64,000 nt of DNA, from NCBI RefSeq assembly GCF_910592395.1, contig NC_088311.1, positions 3,970,501 through 4,034,500 of the forward strand, written 5' to 3'. The DNA comes from Lineus longissimus. Taxonomy: Eukaryota > Nemertea > Pilidiophora > Heteronemertea > Lineidae. Position numbers and translations under genes: made by a program. This document shows, piece after piece, positions 25,401 to 36,467 of the stretch; within the stretch, counting starts at the first letter, position 1; each line of letters opens with the position of its first letter. The notes beneath the pieces were generated by a model that saw only the letters and a program-made list of their open reading frames with translations, was not told the origin of the DNA and made no database searches.

Positions 25401-28400
25401 GAAACCTGCCTAAAATGGCACAACCTGTCTCTGGCATTTTATTGACGTCAAACACTTCATGTGTAGGCCGGTACTTGTCAACATGCATGCCTATCTCTCC
25501 CCATCTGACCTCACATCTTTGTATTGATATTTGCTCCAAATAATTAACATGTTTATCGAAGCCCAGGCTTGATCATACTAGTTGATTAGTTTGTTTAATG
25601 AGTTCAACAGGTAAAACTCTTGATCTGAGTTTCTTTTGTTCTTGGAGCAAACAAGGCAGATCCAGGGGGAAGACAAAGTATGTGTTGGGTGATTGAACTA
25701 CATTTCAGGGCAAACAGTTCTGCCTGGGCATGTTACATTGGTCAAGAAAGGTTCAAGGCTGGTACTGCCAGTCCCCTTGTTCGGGGGGGGGGGGGGGTTG
25801 GGAGGGGAAACAAATAGTAATAAATTCAGTTAAACACACATAAATTATCAGTCAATCAGCCATAAAGTTCGCTGGAACATAAGGCGCTAGTAATGCCTCA
25901 TGTTCCTGTGATAAAAGTTCAAACACACCCTAATTTGGTGCTGCACTTCTGTACGAATTGTGCATCCATTGAGTTGAAACCTGTTTGTAAACTTTTGCTT
26001 GACAATAGATTGACACCTGTGTTTGCTTGATAGATTTACTATCTGTCTGTGTTCTAGGAAATCATCAAATATTTTAAGGAATGTGGCTTGGAATGTGAGG
26101 TATTATCTTCCAAAACAAACACGCATTGCCAAGATGAAATACCACAACAAATCAAGTGATGATCCCTCTCAGTTTTCACAGTGCTGGTCAAAAGGAACAA
26201 GATCCAGTCAGTGATTCAGTTTCGCCCATTCAGAGTGCAGTCAATTTCTGTTAGACTGCAGTTGTGCATCTCTTGAAGGGGATGTTTAAGGACCTGGGGG
26301 GGGGGGGGGGGGCACCCCTACCATGGTATACTAGTACTAAAGAAGTGTTGACTAACATAGTCTCTGGCCATTTCACATTGACATCTTAGCTGACCAGTTG
26401 CCAGATAAATGTCTAACTTACATTGTCATTATTACCTCTGTTGTAATACTGATTTCAGTTGTTCCACTGAAGTGAGGTGCCTCTTCAGATCAGAAGAAAT
26501 AGTGGGCGCCAAAGTCGGGCCCTGGTCTTTAGTCTGTTCAGCTATTGCAGACCATTGTTGTTGAGTACGAAATGCTATCAATTATAGCTTCCTTTCCAGG
26601 AAAGTCCCATCCAGTCTTAACACAACATGAACCACTGACACAATCTTCTTGAGCAAATCTTTGTTGGTGACTGGGGCCTTGGATTTTAGGCTGTTCTCCT
26701 CTCTGTCCAGCAGACTGATATTAGAGTATTGAGTTATTCTTAAGGATGTAACGAGAAAAAGAATACGACTATGATAGCTTCCTTTCTTGGAAACTCCATT
26801 GCTCTAATGGTTCTCAGCAAAAATACTTGACCTCAATCCCAAACTTGCCAACTTTTGTTCCTGAACCTTGGATGTTTTATTAGTGTGTGCTGTGAGGTGT
26901 TTGGGGGTTATACCTCAATAATCCTGACTGAAATAGGAAAAGATTTAGTATCAAGCAACTGAAGTAACTTTAAGTGTACAATTTCTGATGCGGCTAACAA
27001 TCGTCCTTGCATTGAAAAAGAGAGTAAATATTTGTGTAAGAACAAAAAAGGCTGACATGACCAGGACACTCCGGATGCGGAGACAGAGATAATAGGCCCT
27101 TAACTCTCTTCCTAATGGTATATTCATTGTTTGATGTAGATTTTCATTTGACGGAATATTACAATTCGTGGGTGACCTTGTGTATGCGGGAGTGTTGTAA
27201 ACACCATCATTATTTTGCCCAATGGTTCTTTGGCCGGAAATTGCTATTTAGGCCAGGTTATGCAGTTTGGCGGGACTGATAGTAGCCGCCTACTCTAACA
27301 TAGTTGGCTAGACATATACATGTATATTAATTCTGATCTGTAATCCGCCCTCAAGTGCCCTGTCTTCAGATTGGGATGGTAAAGCTGTCACCAGGTGTTT
27401 GCCCAGGATGACGAAAAAATTATACCATATCAAATTCACGTATGTAGGACAATTTTCAACAGTTTTTATAGGAAAATTTTCATGGAAAATAATCAAGCAC
27501 TTCCTTTCTGGGTATTATTTTGCAATTCAAAACTCTTAACTATAGGCATGCCGCGCATAATACGATCTACCATTCAGGAAATAATGGTTCAATAGGCGAG
27601 CCACCTACAAATGACCTACTTTTGGGATTTCCCCACATTTCTGACGTTCCTACCCGAGAAATTTACCTTATATAGTATAATCTTTCCTTTATAATTGGAC
27701 TGCACCCATACTTTGTTGACCCATTTATAACAACGCGGTTTTATTACTGAATAAAACTTGAATGTTTTCAAGAGATCCAAAGGTTTGATTGTCAAGGGCT
27801 CATCCCAGTTCGGTTTTCAAGGACTTATCCCAGTTCGGTTGTCAAGGGCTCATCCCAGTTCGGTTGTCAAGGGCTCATCCCAGTTCGGTTGTCAAGGCCT
27901 CATCCCAGTTCGGTTGTCACGGCCTCATCCCAGTTTGGTTGTCAAGGGCGTATCCCAGTTCGGTTGTCAAGGACTCATCCCAGTTCGGTTGTCAAGGCCT
28001 CATCCCAGTTCGGTTGTCAAGGCCTCATCCCAGTTCGGTTGATCCCAAATGAAATATTTCTGGTCTGTATTCTGTTGTTCAGCATATTTTATGATATTTT
28101 TGTGGCCAATATGGCAAATATCAATGTAATCCTGGTTTAGAAATATCAAGATTGCAGTTCCCCAGTTTCTTTTCCTTCAGACAGAGACAGACATGCTTGG
28201 GTTAAACAGAATTGATACTAGCAGTCTGGAAACTGGTCAAATACATTGATATCTAATCGGCAATACATCATCAAGCTTTTATCACAATGTGTCTGGAATA
28301 ATTGTTCTATCGCCTTCCTGTCTGACCACCGACTCAAGATGACATTGAACGAGCACTTGAGTTAAAAGGTCATTTGTAAAAGTTTTGGGAATTCTATTTC

Positions 28401-28899
28401 ACTGTCCTTGCACTTAACACTCATTTGCCAAGTGTTTTTGGCCAAACACTTTTGACTCAGACAGTGGTTGGTAACACTGACTGTGGTTGGTGAGAGATGA
28501 ACACCTCTCCAGTCCCCCACCTTTTTTTCGTGAGACTAATATTTTGGTGACGGGTTACAATCGCAAACTTTAGCAAACTTACCTGTAACATTATCGACTG
28601 CTATCTACTAACGAAAGGTTGCAGATAAATATTGGTCATTAGCAGTATTTTCTTTTTTCTCTTTCAGTGAAAACTGTATCGATGTCGACGGACTCCTAGA
28701 ATTTGCCGAGTCCCTTGGAACGGTTATGTCCAACCACAGCCATTCAACAATCCTGAGGAAGCTGACGGCAGATTACAATGTCAGGTCGTGTGAGGAACAA
28801 GAGATAGTCCTGAAAGTTTTCTCTGCATTGGTTAGAGAAATATCTGTAAAAGGGATTTCTAATTATTCTAATTTTGCAGAATTTGAGGCGCAGATGTAG
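16420..28899 (+). CDS. LRRC41: LRRC41 (MUF1) orthologue, Elongin BC/Cullin-5 substrate adaptor; one frame break in exon 6
   Basis: In mammals this protein links Elongin B/C and Cul5-Rbx2 to substrates. Eleven coding exons: 16420-16495, 16654-16740, 17039-17212, 17570-18856, 19155-19281, 19582-19698, 19907-20089, 20464-20607, 20883-20957, 23028-23106, 28668-28899; about 859 aa versus 812 in human. The N-terminus has a BC box, SLQTICAQNI at residues 3-12, fitting [APST]LxxxCxxx[AILV], followed by the conserved LPRTILPILLPYL and GISTEETWRKQ segments. The large exon 4 is Ser/Thr/Asp-rich and probably disordered; leucine-rich repeats (e.g. LRVLNLSDCDL, IRELCLSENKL) fill the C-terminal third. Exon 6 reads into TGA at 19688-19690 unless one base is removed near the GGGG at 19665-19668; without it the frame joins exon 7 cleanly. 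That may be an assembly error, a real allele, or a wrong exon end. No AATAAA close to the stop. Confidence 0.92.
21450..22850. repeat. Degenerate ~145-bp tandem repeats in LRRC41 intron 9
   Basis: Two clear neighbours start at about 22356 and 22497 (CTTnGGGnGGGTnTTTTCTGG, later TCTGTTGCnAAGGnAATCC). Weaker echoes of the same words occur through the intron. The array is old and period estimates beyond the clearest pair are approximate. Confidence 0.45.
24299..24365 (-). mobile_element. Possible tRNA-derived SINE tail
   Basis: On the minus strand CCCGGGTTCATCCCTGGC, B-box-like, is followed by TTTTTT and a T-rich tail. No A box was seen. It resembles the B-box-plus-tail layout of the copies at 16.1 and 30.9 kb, but sequence similarity to them is low. 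Confidence 0.3.
26490..26830. repeat. ~190-bp degenerate tandem duplication
   Basis: TAGCTTCCTTTCCAGG at about 26586 and TAGCTTCCTTTCTTGG at about 26776 lie in two related blocks that also share a preceding 'TTTAGnCTGTTC' stretch. The copies are diverged. Confidence 0.5.
27791..28040 (+). repeat. 25-bp minisatellite, exactly 10 copies
   Basis: Ten head-to-tail 25-bp units with the core CTCATCCCAGTTCGGTT fill exactly 250 bp without length change. Copies differ by only a few substitutions, mostly in the GGGCT/GGCCT/GGACT triplet region, and one copy starts TTC instead of GTC. It lies in LRRC41 intron 10. Because 25 is not a multiple of three, all three frames appear open here, giving spurious reading frames. 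Confidence 0.95.
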
Positions 28900-30122
28900 G
28901 ATTTTGGTGCGAGATGATTAGCAAATGACCTTCTCGTCTCTACAGTTGCTGAACAAACTTTAACATTTCTTCATTGCATGTTAATTGCAAAGCAGGAAAT
29001 TCATTTACCCTTTGATGAAAAAGTATCTTTTATTTCAAACTGGTTGGCATTACTATAAATCATTTCATCCACAATCCTGCTGTCTGTAAGAATGTGGATT
29101 ACTAATCTACTCCTACTAAATAGACGCTACACTCACTGTACTTGTCATTGCTGTAGTTCTATTTTGTTTCTCTTTGATGTCACATTTGTATCATCTAAAC
29201 ATAAAAGCTGTTGGCAGGTTTGCCCCTAGCTGAGGTTTTTACTACCCCCTTGTTAGCCTCTTAGTCAGTCTGTTGGGCTGATGCCAGTCTGGAGTGTGTC
29301 CATAATCCAGTTGGGTTGATGTTCTTAATATTGCTGATTTATGAGAGGAAAAAGGCTGCAGAAATCTACCTGGTGTGATGGTTTCTTATTGAAGTCTGCA
29401 AGACCCACAGGTGCACTGGCGCTATAGGCTGTTCCTGATTTCTGAGTCGTTTGCTGATGCACCCTCCCCCAGCTATGCGGTGTTCAATTTTCATGAGGAG
29501 ACTGTGCCTTTAAGTGTTGTAATCATCGATTCTTAATTAGCACAAGTTCCTTTCTTTACTCGAGATCTGTTTTCATTTCTTAGCATCTGCACAGGATTAG
29601 GTAGAGCCAAATTGTGTTTCATGACAAGTTGACCGAAGATAATACTGTATATTGTATCAAAGAAGTATAAGTAAATATAGTATTCTTACTGTGGACTCAC
29701 TTAACATGCATCTACCTGCATTCACCCTTTCATTTTAGGTGCAGGTAAAAACATGCATGCGTTTTTCATGCAACATGCACAGGTGATTTCCGATGCATGT
29801 GTAAGATAGACAGTGCCTTAGCTTGAGGTAAACAGATTATGGCTATGAATGGATTTTTGTCTGAAACATTTTAAAGCCCAAGTAGCATCTGGCTTTACCC
29901 CTCATCCTGATTCCTCAAAAACACATATTTCGGAGTGGCCTGGGGAACCCCCAAATTTGTCGAAGTTAACCAAGTGGAGGCCTTCTTGCAATCAGAATAG
30001 TTGGGCCTACCCACATACCAGTTAACATTGCACCATCGTCGGTTTAGTGTCTGGACCATTTCCAAGCAGTGTTAAGCTCGGCCAGCTTCATGTATACAAA
30101 TGTACCCTGACTCATCCCTTTT

Positions 30123-30830
30123 TGGCTCACCGTAGGGGAGTCTTTACAATACCGCAGTGTCCGTCGTCCGTCGTCGTCTGTCGTCGTCCGTCGTCGTCGT
30201 ATCCTGTTTCAAAAACAGTGGCACGTTTCTTAACCGCTAAGCCTATGAACTTGTAACTTTGTACACAGGACTCCCTTGGTCAGATGACCTGTGACACTAA
30301 ATTTCGATCCGATCTGATTCTTAATTTGGCCACCAGGGGGCCGAATGTAGATATCTAAAAAGTGTGATATCTCGCTTATTAATGACTTGTTTGGAATGAA
30401 ATTTTTGTGGTAGGTACTCATAGCAAGGATACATCATATATCATACGGGTTTTTAATTTGACCTACTTTTCAAGGTCACAGAGGTCAAATGGCGTAAATT
30501 GGCTGTTTCAGTGTAACTATGGCACGTTTCTCAACCGCAACAGCTATGAACTTGAAACTTGGTACATATAACCCCCTATATCAGATAACCTCTTGTGCTG
30601 AATATCGGTCCGATCTGATTCTCAATTTGGCCACCAGGGGGTCGAATGTGGATATCTAAATAGTGTGATATCTCGCTTACTGATGACTTGTTTTCGATAA
30701 AACTTTTGTGGTAGGTACTCATAGCAAGGATACATCATATATCATATGGGTTTTTAATTTGACCTACTTGTCGAGGTCACAGAGGTCACAACGCAGACAC
30801 AGATATGGCCGAAATTGCATGTTTTGTGTT
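30123..30830 (+). mobile_element. Microsatellite-capped element, two ~301-bp core units
   Basis: Begins GGCTCACCGTAGGGGAGTC, then an imperfect CGTC/CGT tract (about 30167-30200), then core units marked by GGCACGTTTC at 30220 and 30521 (period 301). Each unit ends with a TTTGACCTACTT..AAGGTCACAGAGGTCA segment. It is the same family as 1-498 and the next element; it is broken at its 3' side by a tRNA-like sequence. Confidence 0.7.
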
Positions 30831-30839
30831 TTTCGTGTT

Positions 30840-30960
30840 GTGGCAATCCAAAGGTCGTGAGTTCAAACCCCGGTCAGGGACGGCCAAAAATATTTTTTTA
30901 TTTTATTATTTTTTATCTTTTCCCTTTTGTCTTTTCTGACTTGTATCTTACATTTTCTTG
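30840..30960 (+). mobile_element. tRNA-like SINE tail between two repeat elements
   Basis: CCAAAGGTCGTGAGTTCAAA with a B-box-like core is followed by a long T/A-rich tail (30890-30960). The first part matches the minus-strand tRNA-like copy at 16.1 kb, also joined to a T-rich tail. The A box is missing here, so the copy is truncated. Confidence 0.5.
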
Positions 30961-30966
30961 ATTTTT

Positions 30967-32165
30967 GGCTCACCGTAGGGGAGTCTTATGTAATACCGCA
31001 GTGTCCGTCGTCCGTCGTCCGTCGTCGTATCCTATTTAAAAAACAGTGGCACGTTTCTTAACCGCTAGGGCTATGAACTTAAAACTTTGTACACAGCACC
31101 CCCTAGGTCAGGTGACCTCTGACACTAAATTTCGGTCCGATCTGATTCTCAACTTGGCCACCAGGGGGCCAAATGTCGATATCTAAAAAGTGTGATATCT
31201 CGCTTATTAGTGACTTGTTTTCGATGAAACTTGCGTTGTAGGTACTCATAGCAAATATACATCTTATATCATACGGGTTTTTAATTTGACCTACTTTTCA
31301 AGTTCACAGAGGTCATATGGCGTAAATTGGCCGTTAGAGTGTAAACTATAGCACGTTTCTTAACCACTAAAGCTATGAACTTGAAACTTGGTACATATAA
31401 CCCCCTATATCACATAGCCTCTGGTGCTGAATTTCAGTTTGATCTGATTCTCAACTTTGCCACCAGGGGGCCAAAAGTGGATATCTAAAAAGTGTGATAT
31501 ATCGCTTATAAGTGACTTGTTTTCGATAAAATTTTTATGGTAGGTACTCTTAGGAAGAATACATCACATGTCTTACGGGTTTTCAATTTGACCTACTTTT
31601 CAAGGTCACAGAGGTCATATGGCGTAAATTGGCCGTTGGAGTGTAAACTATGGCACGTTTCTTAACCAGTAAAGCTATGAACTTGAAACTTGGTGCATAT
31701 AACCCCCTACATCAGATAACCTTTGATGCCGAATTTTGGCCTGATCTGATTCTTTATTCGGCCACCAGGGGGCCATAATGGAAAAAGGAAGAAGTGCAAT
31801 ATCTTGCTTATTTGAGTGAATTGTTTTCGATAAAATTTTTATGGCAGGGACTTCTAGCAAGGATACACCACATGTCCTACGATTTTTGGATTTGACCTCC
31901 TTTTCTAGGTCACAGAGGTCAAATGGCGTAAATTGGCCATTAGAGTGTAACTATGGCACGTTTCTTAACTGCTGAAGCTATGAACTTGAAAGTTGGTACA
32001 TGTAACCCCCTACATCAGATAATCTCTGACACCGAATTTTGGCCTCATCTGATTCTTGATTTGGCCACCAGGGGGTCAAAACTGAAAAAGTAGGACATGC
32101 AATATCTTGCTTATTAATGACTTTTTTTCGATGAATTTTTTATTGCAGGGACTCTTAGCAATCAC
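30967..32165 (+). mobile_element. Microsatellite-capped element, four ~302-bp core units
   Basis: Same head as the copy at 30123 (GGCTCACCGTAGGGGAGTC) and the same CGTC tract, followed by four core units marked by (G/A)GCACGTTTCTTAAC at 31048, 31350, 31652 and 31955: periods 302, 302 and 303. Units diverge progressively toward the 3' end, the last two replacing the AAAAAGTGTGATATC segment with a different stretch. No protein is encoded. Confidence 0.75.
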
Positions 32166-32636
32166 ACGATATTGATCTTGTTGATGTCATAGACAATTAT
32201 TGGTTGGATCATAAACTTATATATACTGCCCTGTCTTATTACTTGACATCAATACACATCTAAAAAAAGTCTTCATGCCTGATTGTGTTCACCATATTCA
32301 CCTCTAAACTAAGCATGATCCTGCCTACTAAAAGATGTATACGGTGAGCACAATGGCCCCTGGCCGTTTCATTCATCAGCATCGCCCTCAGGTTGTATGT
32401 TATATTTCCAGGATGTTGTTTCATTATTACTCGGTTTCCACATCCCAAAGAAATCAGGGGTAAATGTTCGCTTCTCGGGGCCCTGCACACATCCTGAGAT
32501 ACAGGTTTTTGATACTCCTTCATCGTATACAAAAATCGAGAGGCGGAGTATATTTAAAACCAGTGATTATGTCAGGATGACAAACAAGGCGCAAAACATA
32601 AGGTAGACGATAGACGATAGTCCAGGGTTGGGGGGT

Positions 32637-32662
32637 GGGGGGGGGGGGGGGGGGGGGGGGGG
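32637..32662 (+). repeat. G26 homopolymer
   Basis: Twenty-six consecutive G, preceded by a six-G run at 32630-32635. It is the longest of the seven plus-strand G tracts. Confidence 0.95.
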
Positions 32663-34150
32663 TCTCACAAAAATGTGTTAGCATGGCAGATCTAAACATG
32701 ATACAGAAATATCTTTGTTTTGCTCTGATAATTTCCATACTGTGGGTGGTCAGTGGTCTGGTGCTGACACAATAAATGCTGACCCTTTGTCAGACCATAA
32801 TAAAGGGTTGTGGACATGTTACCACCTGCTGTGGACAATGACTTGATAATAATACCCTTTAGTGAATTCCTCTGAAAACTTGACAGATTATTGTTCTCGT
32901 CTTTTGATACTGAATTATGTAATGGTTATGTTATGTGCTGTTGTTGTATTCATTTATAGTTATAGTGTCATTATTCTAGCATTTGTTGGTATTTGATCAA
33001 AAGTGTTGAGCATTTATATGAGTTTTTGTCAAGATGGGTAATGTTACATGTACTAATACTTTGCTAGGATATCAAAATGTTTTGAAAAAAATAGTATGGT
33101 AGTATGGTGTCATTTTCAATGAAAATGATTCTATTTTTATGAATACTTTTTAATAAAAGAAACTTCGTTAAAATGGAATTTGTTCTAATGTTTCTTCTTT
33201 CATCCTGACAAAGATTTATGAGGACATTATCAATACTGATGATATTGAACAGTAGCCATCACTGACTGACAATCTTTAGTCACAATCATTTGGATTTCAT
33301 ACAGGAGACTCAATGGATACACATTGGGACTCAACCACTGAGCCCAATGTGCTATAGCAAATGCTTGCTTTGAGGGGATGTTCAATTGACCACTGAACAG
33401 AAAGTCACAACCATGTCCCACATATCCCAGTGCAATTCTGTCTCATGGCACAGTCATTTGTTCTTATATTTGAACATGTTCGTCAACCATTCCGTGCCAT
33501 TGCACAATCTGTCTTCCTTAATTACCCCAAAATGTCATGACCAGGTTTTTATGTCATCAAGCGACATCGTGAAATCCCAACTGTACCATGTCGCTATCTT
33601 GTGCACGGGTACCCTCTACCAAATCATGTCACAACCATCTCTCTTGTCCAAGAAGCTCTCCAAGCCATCTAATTGTGGTTGTGGCATGGGACAGAACAAT
33701 CAAGCTGAGAGGCGTGGTTGGAATGAGGAGTGAGCAGCAAGTGGGGGGGGGGACATTGCATTCAAGAAAACGGGTGAGATATGTCCTTCCCAAGAATGTA
33801 GTCACAACCATCAAAACATGGATGTATTCAGGCCAGATGTAGCTTTCCCTGGCTGTGGGAACAATGTGTAGGGGCCCAGGTTGGCGATTTCTGTTTGGAG
33901 GCCAGAAATTGACTTAAGGTGTACCTGGATTTCCTAGCCGAGGATATGCATATATGTAATCTGGGGGGGGGGGGGGGGTCCTAGTCCAATGTAGAGTATC
34001 TCCCGCTTTCCAATGGTATTTAATGCATCCATCCTAGTTCTACTCGCATCTCAACCAAACTGACATTGGGTCTGTCTGTACTGACAATCTCGGGCACCAA
34101 GGTTAAGAAGTCACAATGGTGGCACAATGCAGAGGAAAGAGACAAGATCT

Positions 34151-35224
34151 GATATACAACAGACTCCACTTTTAATTGCAAAAGTAATAAATACCTTATA
34201 AAAAACATGGTGAATAATAGTGAGCTCACGATTATTTACAAAATTAATGACGTTATAGGAAATGTTCTCCTAAACTATGAAGCACCAAACAATGACATGA
34301 TCTGATGAACAGAAATTTACAACTATGTACAAAATAAAATAAACTAAATCCGACATTAACAATGACAACTCAAATGCACATTTTGATGAAAGGCATGATT
34401 GATAGATGATTTTTGTGCTATGATATATTGTGTAGTGTAAAACACTGAGCAATAGGCCTGCCTTTGCTTATTTAATGGTCGCAAGGAATGAATGATAGAC
34501 TTGCAATCTATCCTTGATGGTAGCTTAATGAGTAATGAGAGAATGAAAGAACTACATCTTAACGGCAGTGGCCATGGTTCGCTTTCCTTGGCTTTGTCCA
34601 AATTTACCTCACAGTGACAAACACTAGTTCTAACAGTACAACCCACTTAATTTCCAAAAAAACATGCAATAGTACTTGGGTAATTCACTTCACAATGCTT
34701 AACATTAGAAACTTACAACATCTTTGATTTAAAAAAACACAATTTGAGCCTTCTGACATTGTTTCAGCAAAATAGAGAACTCATTTGCATTAGGAAGTGA
34801 TGGGCTGCTCTGCAGCGCCAAATCAAAAATCTTAGTAGAAAATTTGCAAAAAACGTCCCATTTAAAAAAAACCAAATGTCCGGCATTCTGTGAATGAAAA
34901 ACTTCAGCAAAATCAGCTAGGAATGTCAATGGGCATAATTGCATCCATTCAGTTAGTAATCCAAGCGTCTGAATGAACACTCTCTCTCTGTCTTTTAGTC
35001 CAACTTTGGCACTTGATCATGACTGCAGCCTGGTTTATACAAATCTTTAAACTGTCTTTCAGAACAGTTCACCATCAAAACCAGGGGCATAGTCCAAACC
35101 AACTTTGAGTGGTTCTGGGCACACTTTGGCATTGCTTAAGAAGAAGCCATACTTCCTAAGACTTGGCACTGTGAAAAACAATACCACAGATTTCACGAAA
35201 CACAAAGACAGTCAAGTCCCTTGT
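34151..35224 (-). other. Probable JUN 3' UTR
   Basis: AT-rich sequence following the JUN stop with no open frame. Minus-strand ATTTA pentamers (e.g. near 34185 and 34346) are the kind of AU-rich motif found in unstable immediate-early mRNAs. No canonical AATAAA was found on this strand; variants ATTAAA lie at 34471-34476 and 34019-34024. The 3' limit is a guess. Confidence 0.4.
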
Positions 35225-36097
35225 TTAGAAAGTGAGATTCTGCGACATCATAACTTGGCAGCCACTTTTCACATGCTGCAAAATCTGCTGCTTTAAACGG
35301 CAAACTTGGTCACGAAGCTGAGTGGCGGTATCAGAAAGTTGAGAGTTCTGATTTTTAAGTCCATCTATTTTATCCTCAAGTCGTGATATACGTTCGAGTT
35401 TCCTGTGTCGGCATTTACGGGCAGCAATCCTGTTCCTGGCACGTTTACGTTCCAGTTTGATGCTTTCCTGTCTCTCCATGTTGATGGGAGAGAGAGGCGG
35501 GCTGTTGCTGATGCTTGGGACAGTTTGAGGTTCCTCCTTGATGCGTGGAAGCATGACGTTATTATTCACTTGCGTTGGAATCGTATGCGAGAAGGACTGC
35601 GGCAGAGCATTGCTCATGGACGTTGTTGCAGTAGATGACATAACGTTCTGGTAATGTGGATGAGGCTGGACCTGTGCATAGGTGTGGCTATTGGAATTTT
35701 GCAAAAGGGCCAACGTATTCCCATCAGATGTCGTAACGGTCTGGATCGCTGGATCCTCCTTTTTGTGCAGTTCTTCCAAGGCGTCAACGAACCCGCGTGC
35801 ATAGGCTTCCTGTTCCTCGGTCACAAACTTTGGACAGAGGAACTGAGTTGGTGTCGGAGTGGTGGTCACCATCCCATTTTGCTGGATGATCATTCGTTCG
35901 AGTTCCGGAGATGCAAGTTTCAGCATATTTAGATCCGGGGACCCCAAAAGTCCAGCTGGGGTGCCAAGTTTAGCTTTCTTGGCTTTAAAGGAGCCTCCAG
36001 CCGTGTTAAAATCGAGAGTCATGCTTCGTTTTAAGTCCTTGAGAGAACCATGGTTGTTGCCACTTCTGGCCATATCGTCGTACATTGTGGTCTCCAT
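35225..36097 (-). CDS. JUN: JUN, AP-1 bZIP transcription factor (intronless)
   Basis: Nuclear AP-1 subunit that binds TGACTCA-type sites as a dimer. It is a single uninterrupted exon of 290 aa, as in other animals where JUN is intronless. The N-terminal delta/JNK-docking and transactivation part contains LKRSMTLDF, Ser53-Pro and Ser63-Pro within [18 protein letters not shown] (equivalents of human Ser63/Ser73), and [12 protein letters not shown] at 78-89 (equivalents of Thr91/Thr93). SPPLSPI matches the GSK3-type degron region. The basic region around 217-238 has [10 protein letters not shown] (221-230) with the redox-type Cys229, and zipper leucines at 240, 247, 254, 261 and 268. The C-terminal VKSGCQVM matches human VNSGCQLM. 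The residue after the AA pair is Arg rather than Ser as in human and fly JUN; GCN4 also has Arg there. The alternative FOS or ATF is excluded by the delta domain. Confidence 0.97.
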   Translation of the reverse strand: METTMYDDMARSGNNHGSLKDLKRSMTLDFNTAGGSFKAKKAKLGTPAGLLGSPDLNMLKLASPELERMIIQQNGMVTTTPTPTQFLCPKFVTEEQEAYARGFVDALEELHKKEDPAIQTVTTSDGNTLALLQNSNSHTYAQVQPHPHYQNVMSSTATTSMSNALPQSFSHTIPTQVNNNVMLPRIKEEPQTVPSISNSPPLSPINMERQESIKLERKRARNRIAARKCRHRKLERISRLEDKIDGLKNQNSQLSDTATQLRDQVCRLKQQILQHVKSGCQVMMSQNLTF

Positions 36098-36151
36098 TTT
36101 CCTGGCAGGGAGTGTCTGTGAAAGTCTATCACAAATTTTCGGGAAACCGGT

Positions 36152-36467
36152 TGACTCACGAACGTTCCTAGCAGTTACGAGTGCTCTATAGATGTTCGGC
36201 TACAATATCTGTATCACGGATCGGCAAAACTGACTCAGTATTTAGATAACTTTGACGGCAAAATCTTCGCTGATTCACAATTGAGCATCGAAACGTGGAC
36301 TGACTCAATTCCTGGTTTGCTGTTGTATTTATGGCGAGTGAATCACCATCTATTTTGAGAATGACATCACTTTTACGAGCGCTGGTTGGTTGAAAATGAC
36401 ATCATTTTTCACGTGACCGGCACTGCCTAGAACCCGTGATCGATTACCATAGCAACGGAACCACGTG
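36152..36467. promoter_or_regulatory. JUN upstream region with AP-1/CRE-like site cluster, E-boxes and X-box
   Basis: Exact AP-1 sites TGACTCA at 36152-36158, 36231-36237 and 36301-36307; a variant TGATTCA at 36271-36277; and two TGACATCA sites at 36362-36369 and 36397-36404. TGACATCA is the sequence of the proximal JUN/ATF2 site in the human JUN promoter. CACGTG E-boxes lie at 36410-36415 and 36462-36467, and an RFX-type X-box, TTACCATAGCAAC, at 36444-36456. A minus-strand ATAAATA near 36330 could be a TATA element. JUN autoregulation is established in mammals; here it is inferred from the sites. Part of the cluster may lie in the 5' UTR. Confidence 0.65.

Larger units (their letters stand above)
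23107..28667. other. LRRC41 intron 10 (5.6 kb), repeat-laden
   Basis: The longest intron in the window holds a G15 run (23373-23387), a tRNA-like fragment (24299-24365), a second G15 (25783-25797), G17 (26296-26312), a ~190-bp degenerate duplication (26490-26830) and a 25-bp minisatellite (27791-28040). Short open frames here, including those across the minisatellite, are not exons. Confidence 0.8.
28900..34150. other. LRRC41 3' flank and LRRC41-JUN intergenic region
   Basis: LRRC41 3' UTR of unknown length starts here; I found no canonical AATAAA within about 1 kb. From 30.1 to 32.2 kb are the microsatellite-capped repeat elements. G homopolymers lie at 32637-32662 (26 G), 33743-33752 and 33963-33978. 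No coding exon was recognised. LRRC41 and JUN converge on this stretch. Confidence 0.6.

Noticed and set aside
27791-28040. CRISPR array
   Set aside because: Units are head to tail with no unique spacers, and the DNA is eukaryotic.
27758-28140. Three overlapping repetitive open frames of 83-94 codons
   Set aside because: They are produced by the stop-free 25-bp minisatellite read in three frames, inside an LRRC41 intron.
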